DNA of 64,000 nucleotides from Acanthochlamys bracteata (GCA_019914995.1 CM034140.1:2294001-2358000); one strand, 5' to 3'. Positions 10,430 through 22,129 are shown, numbered from the stretch's first letter. Translations and numbers: made by a program. Notes: generated by a model not told the origin, from the sequence alone.

Positions 10430-12626
10430 TCAGCAAACAGGCATGTGCAATTTAGTAAGAGGCTCCTTCAAGAAATTACTTCCACACTTCCCATCTTGGC
10501 CATTGACCGCATAGTCTACATCAGAGCAGCCACACTTGTCTAGTACTGACTTGTCAATAGAAGCTTGTGGCCTTCAATAACCAAGCATAGTAAGATACTG
10601 TTCACAATACCTCAAAATAGTGAAAATACTTCACTAACTTTCGGAAAAACTCACCTTGCATCAGCAGGGGCTGTTATGTTACCAACAGGCCTGTGGTGAA
10701 TATTTTTCCTTTCATTACTAGCTCTTTGTGGAGACTTGCCCTTATCCTGTTTATGTTTTCTGCGGCAATTCCACTTCTTTTTGGCCTTAGTGCACTGAGG
10801 ATGGCTTCTCAATGTGTGTGACACAGATGTAACAGGCGGATCATAAACATCTGCTGCCCACTTCACATGCAAGTTGATCTTTGGGGATTCTCCATTTGAT
10901 TCACGCCCTCCTTTCATTGCAGAAACAAGTTTAATTGGGACCTGGAAATGGCACAAATGTCATATAAAGAAGGAGATGCTTAACCTATGAAATACATCAC
11001 ATACTTCATTGAAAATAGATCAAGGGGGAGGTAGATTGATATCTGTAGCATCTAATCATAGAAATGAGAAACACATTGACAAAAATCATATTTAACAATC
11101 AGAACAATAAGGAAAGACTTGCTACCTGACTATTTCGGAGAAAGAAAATAAACCGCCAGGCTATACAGACAACTAAAATAGGCATTAGATGCAATGCCGG
11201 TATACATGACTCCCAATAGTTACCTTGACATATCCTCCTATGAATCACCAACTGATTCGATGACCATTACAATAGTCTAATCTTTTTCTGTTCCTGAGAT
11301 ACTTCAACTTAGACATGTGCTTCCCTATTGTTATAAACCAAGCTTTAATATAATCAGCCAATCACAGAGGGGAAGTTTATACAGAAAAGCTAAGTTTCAA
11401 TAATATTGACACGATCTGAAACAACTACTAAAGGAAGGTTCATAACAAGACCTTGACATTAGTTCATTTATGAGCAACATTAAACAGAAGCCTAATGGCA
11501 GGTAAACCAAAACGAATACTTGAGACACCACAAAGGTAATACATGTGGAATTAAGAAACATGCTGCGCTGCTACTTATCATGTCATGAGACCTGAAGAGT
11601 CACATTTCCCTATACGATGCTCAATTGCTCACATCAATATCTTTGGAAGGAGGTCTTGTGATTAAAAAATGTCTATAATCATATGGATTAAAATAGTAAA
11701 AATTAAATGGTTAAACCACTCGAGCATGTTGATCATGGAATAGGTGGATGAGAGTTGAAACATATGCCAAGACAAGGGAGAAGGCCAAAAAAAATGCAAA
11801 TAACCAAATTGTTGCACCATAAAAATTGACACATCGTAAACTCTTCAGTTGAACTCTTAGGAAGGAGGAGAACACGGGTGCAAGGTCTAAATAGATAGAA
11901 ACATATATACAACCAAAAGGAGGAGGACATACCCAGCACCAATTCGAATTTCAGTGTTTACCACAGACAAGTATTTGATCTAGACTTGGACATGTAGTTT
12001 CTAATGAACATATATACCAGCCTACCTTCTTAAATAAATTGATTCATTCAATTTGCATCTAGCCAAGACCAATATTAGTTCTGCCCATCTAACCAGACTC
12101 ACACATTTAAGCCGAATAAGCAACTGATTCAGAAAGTGCTTACCGGAAGAGACATAGAGCGGGTATAAGAAGGGCCTCTAGAGTCCGCCAGAGTCTGATC
12201 ATCTACTTCTACATATAGGGAATTCTTGTCTACAGATTTAGTGCAAGATTGCACCTCTGATGCGCAAGGAAATGTTGAGGATTTGCTGAATGTTTTCGTC
12301 TTCTTATGATTCAAAGAAACATGCTGGTTAAAGTCTTCACAAATCTTATCAGCCAATGAGTTTGTTTGTCCATCACCTGAAATGGCATGAACTCGAAATG
12401 TCTGCACTGCAGGATCATGCACTTCCTGAAAGTGGCTAGAAGAATCTCCACATTGTTGGCGCCTCACGTTGCTCATTACATCATGAGAAAGAGCAATAGT
12501 TCCCACAAGCTCGGGGATGCCCTCTTTTATACAAAATAACCCTGTCTCTCTTACCACTAAAGTACAGTCAGAGCCCGTGCGATCTACACGTGGCTCGTAG
12601 TTGGTAGCAGTACTAGAACCTCCCAT
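10430..12626 (-). CDS. Uncharacterised plant protein with conserved VKWAADVYDP segment
   Basis: Three coding exons: 12626-12144, 10941-10655 and 10571-10430; 912 nt spliced, 303 residues. Borders are GT..AG and phases match. The N-terminal half is polar and low in motifs. The conserved core is VPIKLVSAMKGG followed by LHVKWAADVYDPPVTSVSHT (about residues 162-206). A lysine/arginine-rich tract (KAKKKWNCRRKHKQDKGK, about 214-231) that could be a nuclear signal follows. The C-terminus is short and Cys-containing (DKCGCSD...MPVC). I recognise the core as a conserved plant family of unknown role but cannot name it. No enzyme motif, signal peptide or membrane span is visible. Start chosen at the first ATG of the exon, 13 bases after a good acceptor (TTATTGTAG); a 5' UTR exon must lie upstream. 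Confidence 0.8.
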
Positions 12627-13950
12627 GCAGATGTACCTACAATAAGGACGTTTTAAGAACTAAAACTTAAAATCAACTAACAGGGAGTAATAAGATGCAA
12701 AGTATGCGACAAAAGTACTTGCATGACCGCATTAAGATGAAATAGTTAAAGGCTTGCCTCTATCATCTAAATGCTTCACAACCAAAGAGTGGTTTTATGA
12801 ACTAAAGACTCCAAAAGAAACTGCAACACTCGAAGATACCTCACCTTCAAGCAACAAGCATACCAATTTCTCATTCCCAAAAGAATTTGTACTTAGCAAA
12901 GCGAGATATGTGACACAGTTCTATCACGACACTTCACCAAACTTTTGAACAAAGCTCTTGCCTTTTGGGCCTTTTGGCTAGGATCCGCCATACGAATGGT
13001 TCAAACATAAGTATAGTAGACAACTTCCGGAAATTGATTTTGTTAAGACCAATTTGGCAAACACTTATTACCAAAACATAATAACAAAATAATTAAAGAA
13101 CCTTTCTGGGAATTTAATTTACGGATAGATAGAACATTTTTAACCTATTCAGCGCATAGTTAAACATTTCAAAGAACAGAAACATATAATTAACAATATC
13201 GATCAACAACGAACGCTATGCAGCTACATTTATTTAACATATACACAGCACAGATGCATATAGCAATCTTAGTCTAGAACAGAGATCCAGTCCATTACCT
13301 TATATGAAAATAAACCAGTCTTCACAACCAAACCGCCAGCGAACTTGTCTGCAGAACTTTGAAGGCAAACTTCGGAATATGTAAGCAAAAATTTTAAACA
13401 ACAAACGAAAAACTACTGAATATGGGAGATGGCAAGGCGTTAGCTAAAGTTACTGCTAGGATTCCAGCTGTGGATAAATTTGAGACGGTGGGAGCAGCAG
13501 CCACGGTGAAACGCAGTAGCATTCATCGCCGGTCCGAGCACCGACAACATCGTCGTCGGCTCTCTAAGAGATCAAAGAATTAAAAGAGAAATCAAAACAA
13601 CAGCACACGGATTTCAAATCTACTAATTTTTTTCCTTTTATGAGATTGATTAGATAACGGATTGATTTAGAGATGATCAGAACAAATTTTGGAGAGGGTT
13701 TGCGGAGATCGAGCTAAAGGGGAAGAACGAAAAACGGATGAGAGGGCTTTTATAGGGAATTGGGCTGAAGTTGTCGTCAAGGGTCTTTGCAAGTGGAACG
13801 TGGCGCTTGATCCGAGCTCTGATATTGGATATTTTCTAATTTGGGCTTTTTGGGCTTAACTTTCTTGATCCGCAGAAACCATCTATGCATGGGATTTACT
13901 CTCATAAAATTATTTCAAATTTATTTTTTATATTATTTTAAGAATTTATT
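12627..13950 (-). other. 5' leader intron(s) and promoter of the 10.4-12.6 kb gene
   Basis: No coding sequence recognised. The non-coding first exon probably lies around 13300-13700, before the purine-rich stretch at 13690-13740. Open frames here are short and family-less. Exact transcription start not determined. Confidence 0.4.
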
Positions 13951-14074
13951 TTTTATAAATAAAAATTGACAGACCCGATCAGCCCAAAATTCGAAAGTCT
14001 TTCCGAATCAACGGATCACGGTCCAACCGTCCAGATCAACGAGTCAGATCGTCGGATTGATCTGCCAATTTCAA

Positions 14075-14224
14075 TTTTGCCATTAATAACTTGCTCGAAC
14101 ACAACATTCGTTTCATCCAACCACTCAGTGTTCTCAATGCAGATGACAAACTATGATCCATTCATGTTCTTACCAGCGTTGGCCATGGAAAGAATACCAG
14201 GACCAACGTGCTTCTTGATGAGTG
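14075..14224 (-). pseudogene. Cyclophilin (peptidyl-prolyl isomerase) fragment
   Basis: The minus strand translates as KKHVGPGILSMANAGKN, MNGS, stop, FVICIENTEWLDE, TNVVFEQVINGK. This is the cyclophilin core (normally GPGILSMANAG...NGSQFFIC...TEWLDGKHVVFG). The Gln codon of NGSQF is TAG, the Phe/Gly residues of the active-site region are altered, and no start or C-terminus is present. No intron is seen in the piece, as expected from a retrocopy of an intronless cytosolic cyclophilin. Not functional. Confidence 0.85.
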
Positions 14225-15090
14225 TAATAAAAAATTTACATATAATGATCTGAGATCAAAGATGGTGAAAAATAATGAACATCACATAGTTATCAAAACT
14301 CTTCCTTGAGAATCTCTACAATCTTCTCCATCTCTCTCACAATTATCATTCTTGTCTAAATCCCAAATCTACTGCTAGTCATCCACCATACCGAGCTATA
14401 GCAACAGCAAGATCCGAGCGTCTCGCTGTATCGAGCTCTGTTCTGATGGAAAACTGTTCGAGTTGGCGACCAAAGTATGATCACGGTTGTAGCATCATTT
14501 CTCGCACACCAACGCCTGTAGAGAGCAATACACGGCAGTGTTGGATTAACAGTGCTGGTGGATGCAGAAATGAAGAAGAAGATTCGTAAATGGGTTGGAA
14601 AGTGACTCTCGAAGTTTTCACCAGTTGTTGAGAAGATATTCTTCGGCGAGAGAGCAGTGGTGGACGGAGGAGAGACGGGAAAAAAGTAGTGGGGCGGTTG
14701 TGGTGATTTTGGTAATGTACTTAACATTGATCCACCGTCGTTGCTTCAATGCTGTACAAAACAGAAATAATTAACAGTGAAGACTAACCAAATAAGATTC
14801 GAAAGAATTAGGTAACTTGATTCCTCGTGATGCATTCTGAGTCATCTGATCAAATATTTTTTGAAAATAATTCGGTTGACATAGACGAGTGGATCAACAG
14901 TCATCACAGAATTCGCTTGAAGCGATCCAAGTTACACTGGATTGGTTGCAATTCAAATTTTTTTATAGATTCGAACCGATTTGAGCGTTTCGATCGGTAA
15001 ACGCGACTCAAATGCCAAACGGTCTGGTCTGCCGACTATATTATAATCTCGTTTTGTGCAAACAAATGCCGTATTTTAAAGAACCCAACA
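14225..15090. other. Intergenic, upstream of H2A.W
   Basis: Contains a 123-codon open frame on the minus strand (14727-14356) with a real ATG but Ser/Thr/Pro-rich, motif-free composition; I do not recognise it and would not call it a gene. 14870-15020 has GATCG/GAACCG-rich sequence reminiscent of the GATCCG elements. Confidence 0.35.
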
Positions 15091-15098
15091 TCCTTCTC

Positions 15099-15106
15099 TG
15101 ATTGGT
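15099..15106 (-). promoter_or_regulatory. CCAAT box upstream of H2A.W
   Basis: CCAATCAG on the minus strand (TGATTGG on plus), about 210 bases before the H2A.W ATG. CCAAT elements in either orientation are usual in histone promoters. No TATA box could be fixed. Confidence 0.35.
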
Positions 15107-15314
15107 TGTCCACCATCTCCCTGGCTCACCATCTCACCCGTCCATATTCTACTCAATCCAACAGTTCGTATCCATCCTCATTCACGGAAACAAAAACACA
15201 TAACCTCCGGCTTTATTCAGACAGCCCTACGAAAATAATAAGTAGAACAACTTCATCTCACCAACCTTTCCCTTCCAGTCGTACATCAAACAATCAATCG
15301 TTCGAGATTTGACG

Positions 15315-16510
15315 ATGGATTCTGGTGGCGGGAAGGTGAAGAAAGGAGCGGCAGGGCGGAGCCGAGGCGGCGGCTTTGGGCCGAAGAAGAAGCCCGTGTC
15401 AAGGTCAGTGAAAGCGGGACTTCAGTTTCCGGTGGGCAGAATCGGACGGTACCTGAAGCAAGGACGCTACTCTAAGCGTGTCGGCACCGGCGCGCCGGTT
15501 TATCTCGCTGCTGTACTTGAGTATCTCGCTGCTGAGGTGAAATTACTTTCGTACCTTTATATCAGATAATTTCTAAGATGGATTGGTTATAGATTGATCG
15601 GAATCTTTGCATATTTCGATTTTCGATAATGTGTTGTTGGTCGAATGAATGTGTCCAGTTCAATTTGTTTTTACTTGATTAGGTCGTGATAGTTTGCACG
15701 GATCTGCATTTTTTTTTCTGAATCAGCCAAATAGCAAGATAAATTTGGTTTCTTTGAATCTAACAATTAGGCAACCTCACTGCAAGTGAAAATTTATTTA
15801 TAGGACTGCATTATGTTAATGAGTTGGGAAGAGTAGTCATGTTTGTGCATTTGTTAATGTTATTTCTTGATGAAAATCCTCTTCCTACAAGTGGCTTGAA
15901 GCTTAAGATACCCTAGCTTTTTAGTACAATGACTGGGAATAATTCTGGCTGGAAAGCAGTATTCCGTTCTTAGTGTGGAAGCCACCTTCTTGTTTCTAAA
16001 TTTACAACTATTCGAACATGAGCTAGCTTTTTGAAAAAGAATGCTTCAAGCTATATATTTGCCAGCACTTTATTGAGCATGATTTTACTAAACACGCGTT
16101 TGATTATTACTATGAGAAGTGTGTGGAATAAGTGCGAGTTATGTGGCTTGGTATGGGTTTGATGGAAATATGCATATTAATTAGTGGATCCATACTTTTG
16201 GAGAATGGTACATGTTTGTGTACTTATTATAATTTTCCATTTGATGGTGGACTGATCATATAAACAGGTATTGGAGCTGGCAGGAAATGCAGCAAGGGAC
16301 AACAAGAAGAACAGGATTATACCTAGACATGTGCTTCTAGCTGTGAGGAACGATGAGGAGCTTGGCAAGCTGCTGGCTGGAGTGACCATTGCACATGGTG
16401 GAGTGCTGCCCAACATCAACCCTGTCCTGCTTCCAAAGAAGTCAGCTGCTGCTGCGGCCAACGAGCAGAAGTCTCCTACTAAGGGCACCAAGTCTCCTAA
16501 GAAAGCCTAA
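15315..16510 (+). CDS. H2A.W: Histone H2A.W-type variant
   Basis: Two coding exons, 15315-15536 and 16268-16510; 465 nt, 154 residues. The intron falls after ...LAAE, the conserved plant H2A intron site. The histone fold is complete: [66 protein letters not shown], and the docking region [14 protein letters not shown]. The extended C-terminal tail has two SPxK motifs (SPTK then SPKK), which defines plant H2A.W, the variant that marks and compacts constitutive heterochromatin. An SQEF motif (H2A.X) is absent, and the core is not H2A.Z-like. Start: ATG at 15315; the in-frame TTG two codons earlier is not needed. Confidence 0.95.
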
Positions 16511-16995
16511 TGTATTCTCACATTTGTAATTAATTTGCTTGTGGTATGTTTAGGTGGTCTGTGTTGGTATAATTCTCAGGTTGAATTAGCTGTATTTAGT
16601 GGCATGTAGTTAATAATGATGTTGATCGCATGACAAGAAAATTTTTAATCCGGCAACTTTGCATCATTAGGAAACCTATTCTGCAGCATATTAATGTCGA
16701 TTTGTTCATGTGTTACTGAACTCTGGGGTGGTGAGATAGAAGTAGGAGACTGCTTCTTTGCTCGTTGTTAAGATGAGAAGCTTGTAGTAACTTCTTGTGT
16801 TTTCTCATCAAGCATTTGACACACGGATTGACGATTTATGATCAACACTTAATACAAGGATCGCTTGATGTTCTTTTTTCTCGTAATTAAGCATGGCAAT
16901 TTCCTCCTAAAAGCAGTGAGTGAGAAGAAGGTAAAAATAAAACGAAATGAAAGTATATATAGACATAGCAAAACTGAAAAAAGAAAACTTTATGT
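16511..16995 (+). other. H2A.W 3' flank
   Basis: Holds the H2A.W 3' UTR; no other feature recognised before the tRNA. Confidence 0.5.
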
Positions 16996-17069
16996 TGTCT
17001 GAGCCCGGGCTCGAACCGGGGACCTCTAGTGTGTGAGACTAGCGTGATAACCAACTACACCCCGCAGAA
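16996..17069 (-). tRNA. tRNA-Val(CAC), acceptor stem degenerate
   Basis: On the minus strand a 74-nt cloverleaf ends ...GGTTCGAGCCCGGGCTCAGACA and has anticodon arm CTAGT-CTCACAC-ACTAG, giving anticodon CAC (valine). The T arm and B box (GGTTCGAGCCC) are perfect, and a T run follows (Pol III terminator). The 5' half is damaged: positions 1 and 6 do not pair with 72 and 67 (T-C and C-T), and position 8, normally T and the first base of the A box, is G. It may be a tRNA pseudogene or a weakly used gene. Confidence 0.75.
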
Positions 17070-17179
17070 GTTTACGTCACCAGAATGTGTAATTGCCTCG
17101 CGTGATTTGTTCTTGCATCAGTCAGCTGCCCCAAAACCAAGCATAACTTCAATACATTCTCCCTATAACTACCACGTGC

Positions 17180-17221
17180 AATACTGATCCACACTACGAT
17201 GTCATAGTGTGGATCAGTATT
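17180..17221. repeat. Perfect 17-bp inverted repeat, 8-base loop
   Basis: Arms AATACTGATCCACACTA (17180-17196) and TAGTGTGGATCAGTATT (17205-17221) are perfectly complementary around CGATGTCA. An AT-rich stretch follows. No family assigned. Confidence 0.8.
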
Positions 17222-18344
17222 TTAAACATAATTTAAAAAAAATTATATATATACAAATTTAAACATAATTTTAAAATATAAAAAATAGATATAGGACAGT
17301 GAGAGTGCGTTCGAAACATCCGTAGTTTTCCCGGCAACTGTTGTTAAGTTTTCCGGGCAAATATCTAGAGAGGATTGCTTCTTTTGTCCTTGGTCATAGT
17401 CAACAGGTGCTCATGCAAAAAAACTTCTTTATACTTTAGTCTGGTTCTGTTTTGAGTACCATCAGTATCGTTATTGAAACCATTGATAAACATCATGTAT
17501 CAAGGCAGTGCCAATCATGTCCAAATTGAGAGCAGTTTGGTTTAGCTTTTTACAAAATATTTTTCAACTTTTTTTATTTATATATTTTTTAATATATATT
17601 TTATAAATATATAAAAAATTTATTTAAAAAATTTAAAAAATATAAAAAAATTTTACAAAATAAAATTTTTTTATTATATATTTTTTTTTTTTTAAAAAAA
17701 TAAAAATATTTTTTATTTTAAAAAAACTCTCATGAGCACTCTCAAACGTTCCCTCAGAAAATAAGTAAGGGCAGTAGGTTAGTACGGATATTTCGTTGTT
17801 TATATATTGGTTTTTGCTGCCATGTAAACGATATGTAATCTCTATAAACAAATGTTTTCTTCATCAATGGCATAAGCCATGGCAGCATCCGCACCCGATG
17901 TACATGAAAGACTCATAAAGACTAAAAATACATGAAACCAACCTGTGCATCACTAGAAAAACAAATTTCTAGTCTCCGCTCGTCTGCAGTAGTAAATATT
18001 TTATATAAGAAGGCACACAAATAATTTTCTTTCAGATAGCATCTCTACATATTAATTTAAATTGGTCTAGGGAAAACAATAAGTGTATAGTATATGATCT
18101 GAACTGAAAATCTGAAAACGAAGGGGTATAACAATATAGTAACCAGAGACATTATGCTCGCATATAAGAGACGAGATGCTAACTAACATCAGCAGCATAT
18201 GTTCTGCAATTTTTACCACTGCTATGAGCTATGAAAGCAAGTTAACAAATAAACAACAGTATGCCTCTTACATCCAGCAATAAACATGTTTGTTGGAGAG
18301 ATAAACTATCGAATGAGTTAACCAAAATAAAAAACCTGAATGTT

Positions 18345-18483
18345 CCAGTCATACACTAGAAAGTTCAATTCAATTCAAAAACTTAAACCAAAAGATTATG
18401 AAACTTTTTAATATATTAAATCCCTTCTCATTTCATTTTTATCAATGTGGGACTAATCTACTCACTTTTAATCCCACAATTTT
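18345..18483 (-). repeat. Dispersed repeat, AGTCCCACAT family, copy 2
   Basis: Reverse strand reads GTAGATTAGTCCCACATTG ... TTGGTTTAAGTTTTTGAATT ... GAACTTTCTAGTGTATG, in the same motif order as copies at 8868 and 18895. Confidence 0.55.
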
Positions 18484-18894
18484 ACTTCAAAAATAGATCA
18501 TCTATATTTTTCCTCATTCAAGCATCCTATCGCGCATCAAGTAGTCGATCGTTCTAAATCATAACTATTTGACTTCTAACACCGTTACTGTACATCAAGA
18601 GCAAATCAACAGATCCCAACTTGCTCCGAATTTTCGTTCGCCATGCAAAAAGTGACGAGCTACAATGCTCTAATATGCTTATCCCACTACCAGCTAGAGT
18701 TATAACATGAGCCAGTATATTCGCCTGTGAATCATTCCTGCGCAACTGAGAGCTAGCCATCAGAGTCCGATTTGTTCCGAATACAACTCACATTTTACGG
18801 CAGCCCGTGTAAATCACACTGTTCCTAACATGCTCACCTACTATCAGCGAGAACTACTATCGGACTCATAATCATAGGCTCTATACAATACCGG

Positions 18895-19056
18895 AGGTTT
18901 AAACCAAAATATGCCACTTGAAGCATGCGGTCTATACACTAGAAACCTCAATTCAACCAAAAGCTTAAGCCAATAGTTTAAAAAACTTTCTAATATATTA
19001 ATTTTTTTTTCATTTTATCTTTATTTAATGTAGGACTAATCTACTCACTCTTAGCC
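18895..19056 (-). repeat. Dispersed repeat, AGTCCCACAT family, copy 3
   Basis: Reverse strand reads GTAGATTAGTCCTACATTA ... TTGGCTTAAGCTTTTGGTTG ... GGTTTCTAGTGTATAG. Together with copy 2 it forms a direct repeat about 550 bases apart. Confidence 0.55.
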
Positions 19057-19869
19057 CAACAATATTTTCATATCTTATTTCCTATTTTCGTGCCACTTCT
19101 TTTCTAGCTTCCTATGCTATATCTATACCAACCTCAAGATTTTTCCATAAGAAACGTTCAAGAGAATTACCTTGCTAAAGCAAACTCTCTACGTTCAAGT
19201 AAGCAAATCAATCATGCAGGCTATTACGCTTAAACTTAGCACAAAAACATCAATTCACCAGAACATGCACAAAAGATAACACACAGCTTCTAGCATTGTA
19301 CAGTTGTTAGATAACCTTACATCAAACAGAGATACGATGGAAACATTTGTCTGTCAATACATGTATGTAATATCAGAAATAGGTGCAGTTTTTAGCACAG
19401 AAAGCATGAACTTATGCCTTATTTATAAAAGCAAAACTTAATAGGGAAATCAAAGCAAGTCCAACTTGGTGGCCTATTTCTCCAAACGAAGTTTCCATTG
19501 CATAAAGAAAGCACATCAACAAAACCTCCTGGCGTGTTTCATCCATCTAATCTAGAACAGTCAGTAACAACAATGACAGCACTAACATTATATATATACG
19601 AGGCCAACACCATAATTTGGGCATAAATAACACTATTTGGACTTCTTTCATTGTCAAGAAATATCGCTAGCATGCAATAAGTATCACAAATTATCATTAA
19701 AAAACTGTCATCACATATTACATGGTTTTAACACAAACCATTCAAAAGACTGACTACCATGTTAGACAACAGAAGTGAAAAGCAATAATAACTCCAAAGT
19801 TACCAAAATTCACTTATCATCATTGACAAGACCAAATTCTTAGGCGTTAGCTGCATACCCAATTACCAA

Positions 19870-20520
19870 TCACGAGGCAGCTTTCTTCCCTGAATTCAGC
19901 GAGCTCCTGTGGAGCACTCTTCCAGTATTCTTCTCCTTCTCATCGTTGCCCCCATCAATCAAATCTCTCAGCCCTGAATTTACCAGTGCTGTCTCCCCAA
20001 GCTCCTTTTCATCTTCCTCGCCATCATCATCATGGTAGTCTTCTTCTTCTTCTTCTTCTTCTTCATTAAGTTTCACTTTCTGCTCAGAAGTAATCTTCTC
20101 AAAATAATTCCCATAAATATACTCTGCATCATACCCAGCCTCATCATCATACAGCATAACATGTCCATGCCACTCCCAAATTCTATACTCCTTCCCAGAA
20201 TCAACATGCACAGCAACGCAGATACTATGCTCACCAACAGAAACCGATTGTCCCGAATTAGGTTTCAGCTTCTCAGTAGCCAAACCAGAATGAATCATTC
20301 TAACGAGCTCACTCTCAAGTTCAGATTCCTCGCGAGAAACGTGGCGGCGGCGGCGGTCTTGTGGGGAAAGAGAAGACAGATCGGTTTCTTCTTCTTCAGA
20401 ATCTTCACCGGTGGAGGCGGCGGTGGAGAGGATTTCGTCGAGAGAAGGGCTAAGCTGGAGACGGCGGAGAAGAGATTCAACAACATGTTGATCGAATCCG
20501 TTGAGATTGTTGAACGCCAT
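19870..20520 (-). CDS. Uncharacterised acidic plant protein
   Basis: Single-exon frame of 216 residues starting MAFNNLNGFDQHVVESLL. Features in order: an N-terminal predicted helix, an acidic/serine patch (about 39-50), an arginine cluster (DRRRRHVSREES), a well-folded looking middle (EHSICVAVHVDSGKEYRIWEWHGHVMLYDDEAGYDAEYIYGNYFE is split by reading; key part KEYRIWEWHGHVMLYDD, about 110-126), then a Glu/Asp tract with eight consecutive Glu (about 153-170) and a basic tail. No enzyme motif, signal peptide or membrane span. I recognise it only as a conserved plant protein without known role. An in-frame ATG at 20649 exists, but a TATA box at 20675-20666 places transcription start near 20640, downstream of that ATG. 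I therefore start at 20520, whose context (TCAATGGCG) is good. Confidence 0.8.
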   Translation of the reverse strand: MAFNNLNGFDQHVVESLLRRLQLSPSLDEILSTAASTGEDSEEEETDLSSLSPQDRRRRHVSREESELESELVRMIHSGLATEKLKPNSGQSVSVGEHSICVAVHVDSGKEYRIWEWHGHVMLYDDEAGYDAEYIYGNYFEKITSEQKVKLNEEEEEEEEDYHDDDGEEDEKELGETALVNSGLRDLIDGGNDEKEKNTGRVLHRSSLNSGKKAAS

Positions 20521-20665
20521 TGAAGAGATATCTGCTTTGTTGCAGAAATTGATTGAGATTTTTTTCTTCTGATAAAGATTGGAAGACTTTTTCAGTTCTT
20601 GTTGCTTTTTTGCGAGGGTTGGGGTTTTATCTCTCAACGGAACATACACAAGAGACAGAAGGGTT

Positions 20666-20705
20666 CTTATATAAGCTCAGAGAAGGAGAGCGTGATCTTC
20701 ACGTG
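20666..20705 (-). promoter_or_regulatory. TATA box and G-box of the acidic-protein gene
   Basis: CTTATATAAG at 20666-20675 (palindromic TATA box) and CACGTG at 20700-20705 lie in order upstream of the gene. The TATA position decides the start codon: the ATG at 20649 would be at or before the transcription start. Confidence 0.6.
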
Positions 20706-22129
20706 GGTCTGTTCTTATCTTTGGCGCGGATGAGAAGAAGTGCGGATAATATTTGTGCCTTATTGGGTTGGGCGATATGGGCTAATTTAGCTGAAACTTA
20801 TTGGGTATCTTACTTAACCTCAACGGGCTGGAATATGTTTAAGCCGATATCAAGCCCAAGAGTACGCACCTCAGTACACGCTAGAGCACTGTTATAAATT
20901 ATAATTCTAATGGTCTTCCTAATCCAAAACATAAAGTAAATGCCGTATGATCAACTAACTGATCGCTATGGTTAAACTTCAAACATAGAATACAACTTGG
21001 ATAGAAGAGCATTAACTGTAGAGCTAAAAGAGTAAGAAAGCAAATGTTTGATTTTTTTAGAGCCATTTCGACATTTCGAGTTGTTAAAAAAATAGAATTT
21101 TTTTGAAGAAAATAATTTTTTTAAATTTGAAAACAAGTATGTTATTTGTTAATTAAAAAGAAATTATTATATAATGTATGATTTATTTATATTTATTGTA
21201 ATTAAAAAAATATTTAAAGTGATATAGAAAATATTTTTGAGATCGAAATTGAGAATTGAGTTTTCAGAACTCAACATAAACAAGGCGTGAATATGATGGA
21301 GCATCATCTCATCCATCTCTATTGACATTTTAAATTTAAACTAACAAAAACTTCATAGATCTTCTTCTTTGTTAGTATAAGTAAAAATCAATGCCAAAGA
21401 TTTATAAGTTGCCCTCACCAACAGAGGCCATCAGGCTTCATAATCTTGCCTTTCGCTGCCATCTCTCCAACAGCTGCTGCTGCAGCTCCTGATATAGCCG
21501 GTAATGAAGAAACTGAAATTTTTCATGTTGAAGAGAACAAGCAAGACTTAATACCAGAAAGTTATCTAAGGAATGAATTGCATTCAATGCAAACCCATAG
21601 CGCCTATTATACATAAAATAAAAGATTTTCATGTGGGGGTATTTGCAAGCAAAGAAAAAAACTGAATGGCAAGCAGAATTTTCGTAGCATATGCTTCAAT
21701 CAATCGCTTTTTTTCCTCCCTGCTTTTGATTACTTTACAGGTTGTGGGTTTCACTTTTGCTGCAAATGATAAAAATGATAATGGTGGGAAGCTGCATGGA
21801 ACTAGCGAGGTGGATTTGCATTAACGCCATGTTTGGGGTTAATATCAGATCTCCTTTTGAAAAAAAAAATTACTTTTCAGTATAACCTCAAACATAGCTT
21901 AAATTAGATTAGATTTAGCTTTTAGCTGAAAAAAATGGAAGTTTAAGATTGCTCGAAGATAAGTAATGCTTTACTCTTTTGATTAGTTTAATTTAATTTC
22001 TATTGCATTCGTGTCTCTACATCACTGGTTCCTATTTCTTTTAATCAACATCGTTGAATTTGAACTCTCACTTGTTTCTTCGAAAGGGAAAGATGCAGAT
22101 GCCATACTCCTTCAGCTCTCAGATGTTTA

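Larger units (their letters stand above)
17070..19869. other. Intergenic, repeat-bearing
   Basis: Contains a perfect 17-bp hairpin (17180-17221), an AT-rich MITE-like tract (about 17530-17755), two copies of the AGTCCCACAT repeat and, near 19700-19869, the 3' UTR of the minus-strand acidic-protein gene. No gene recognised. Confidence 0.5.

Noticed and set aside
14356..14727. 123-codon ATG frame on the minus strand
   Set aside because: Ser/Thr/Pro-rich with no motif, no promoter or splice signals, and lies in GATCG-rich repeat-like DNA; more likely chance.
13966..15020. A transposon that captured the cyclophilin fragment
   Set aside because: Outer sequences on both sides are GATCG-rich but do not form matching inverted or direct repeats when compared by eye.
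21435..21500. Minus-strand frame reading AAAAAVGEMAAKGKIMKPDG
   Set aside because: Protein-like composition but no start exon, no known family and only about 25 codons; GCT/CTG-rich DNA gives such runs by chance.
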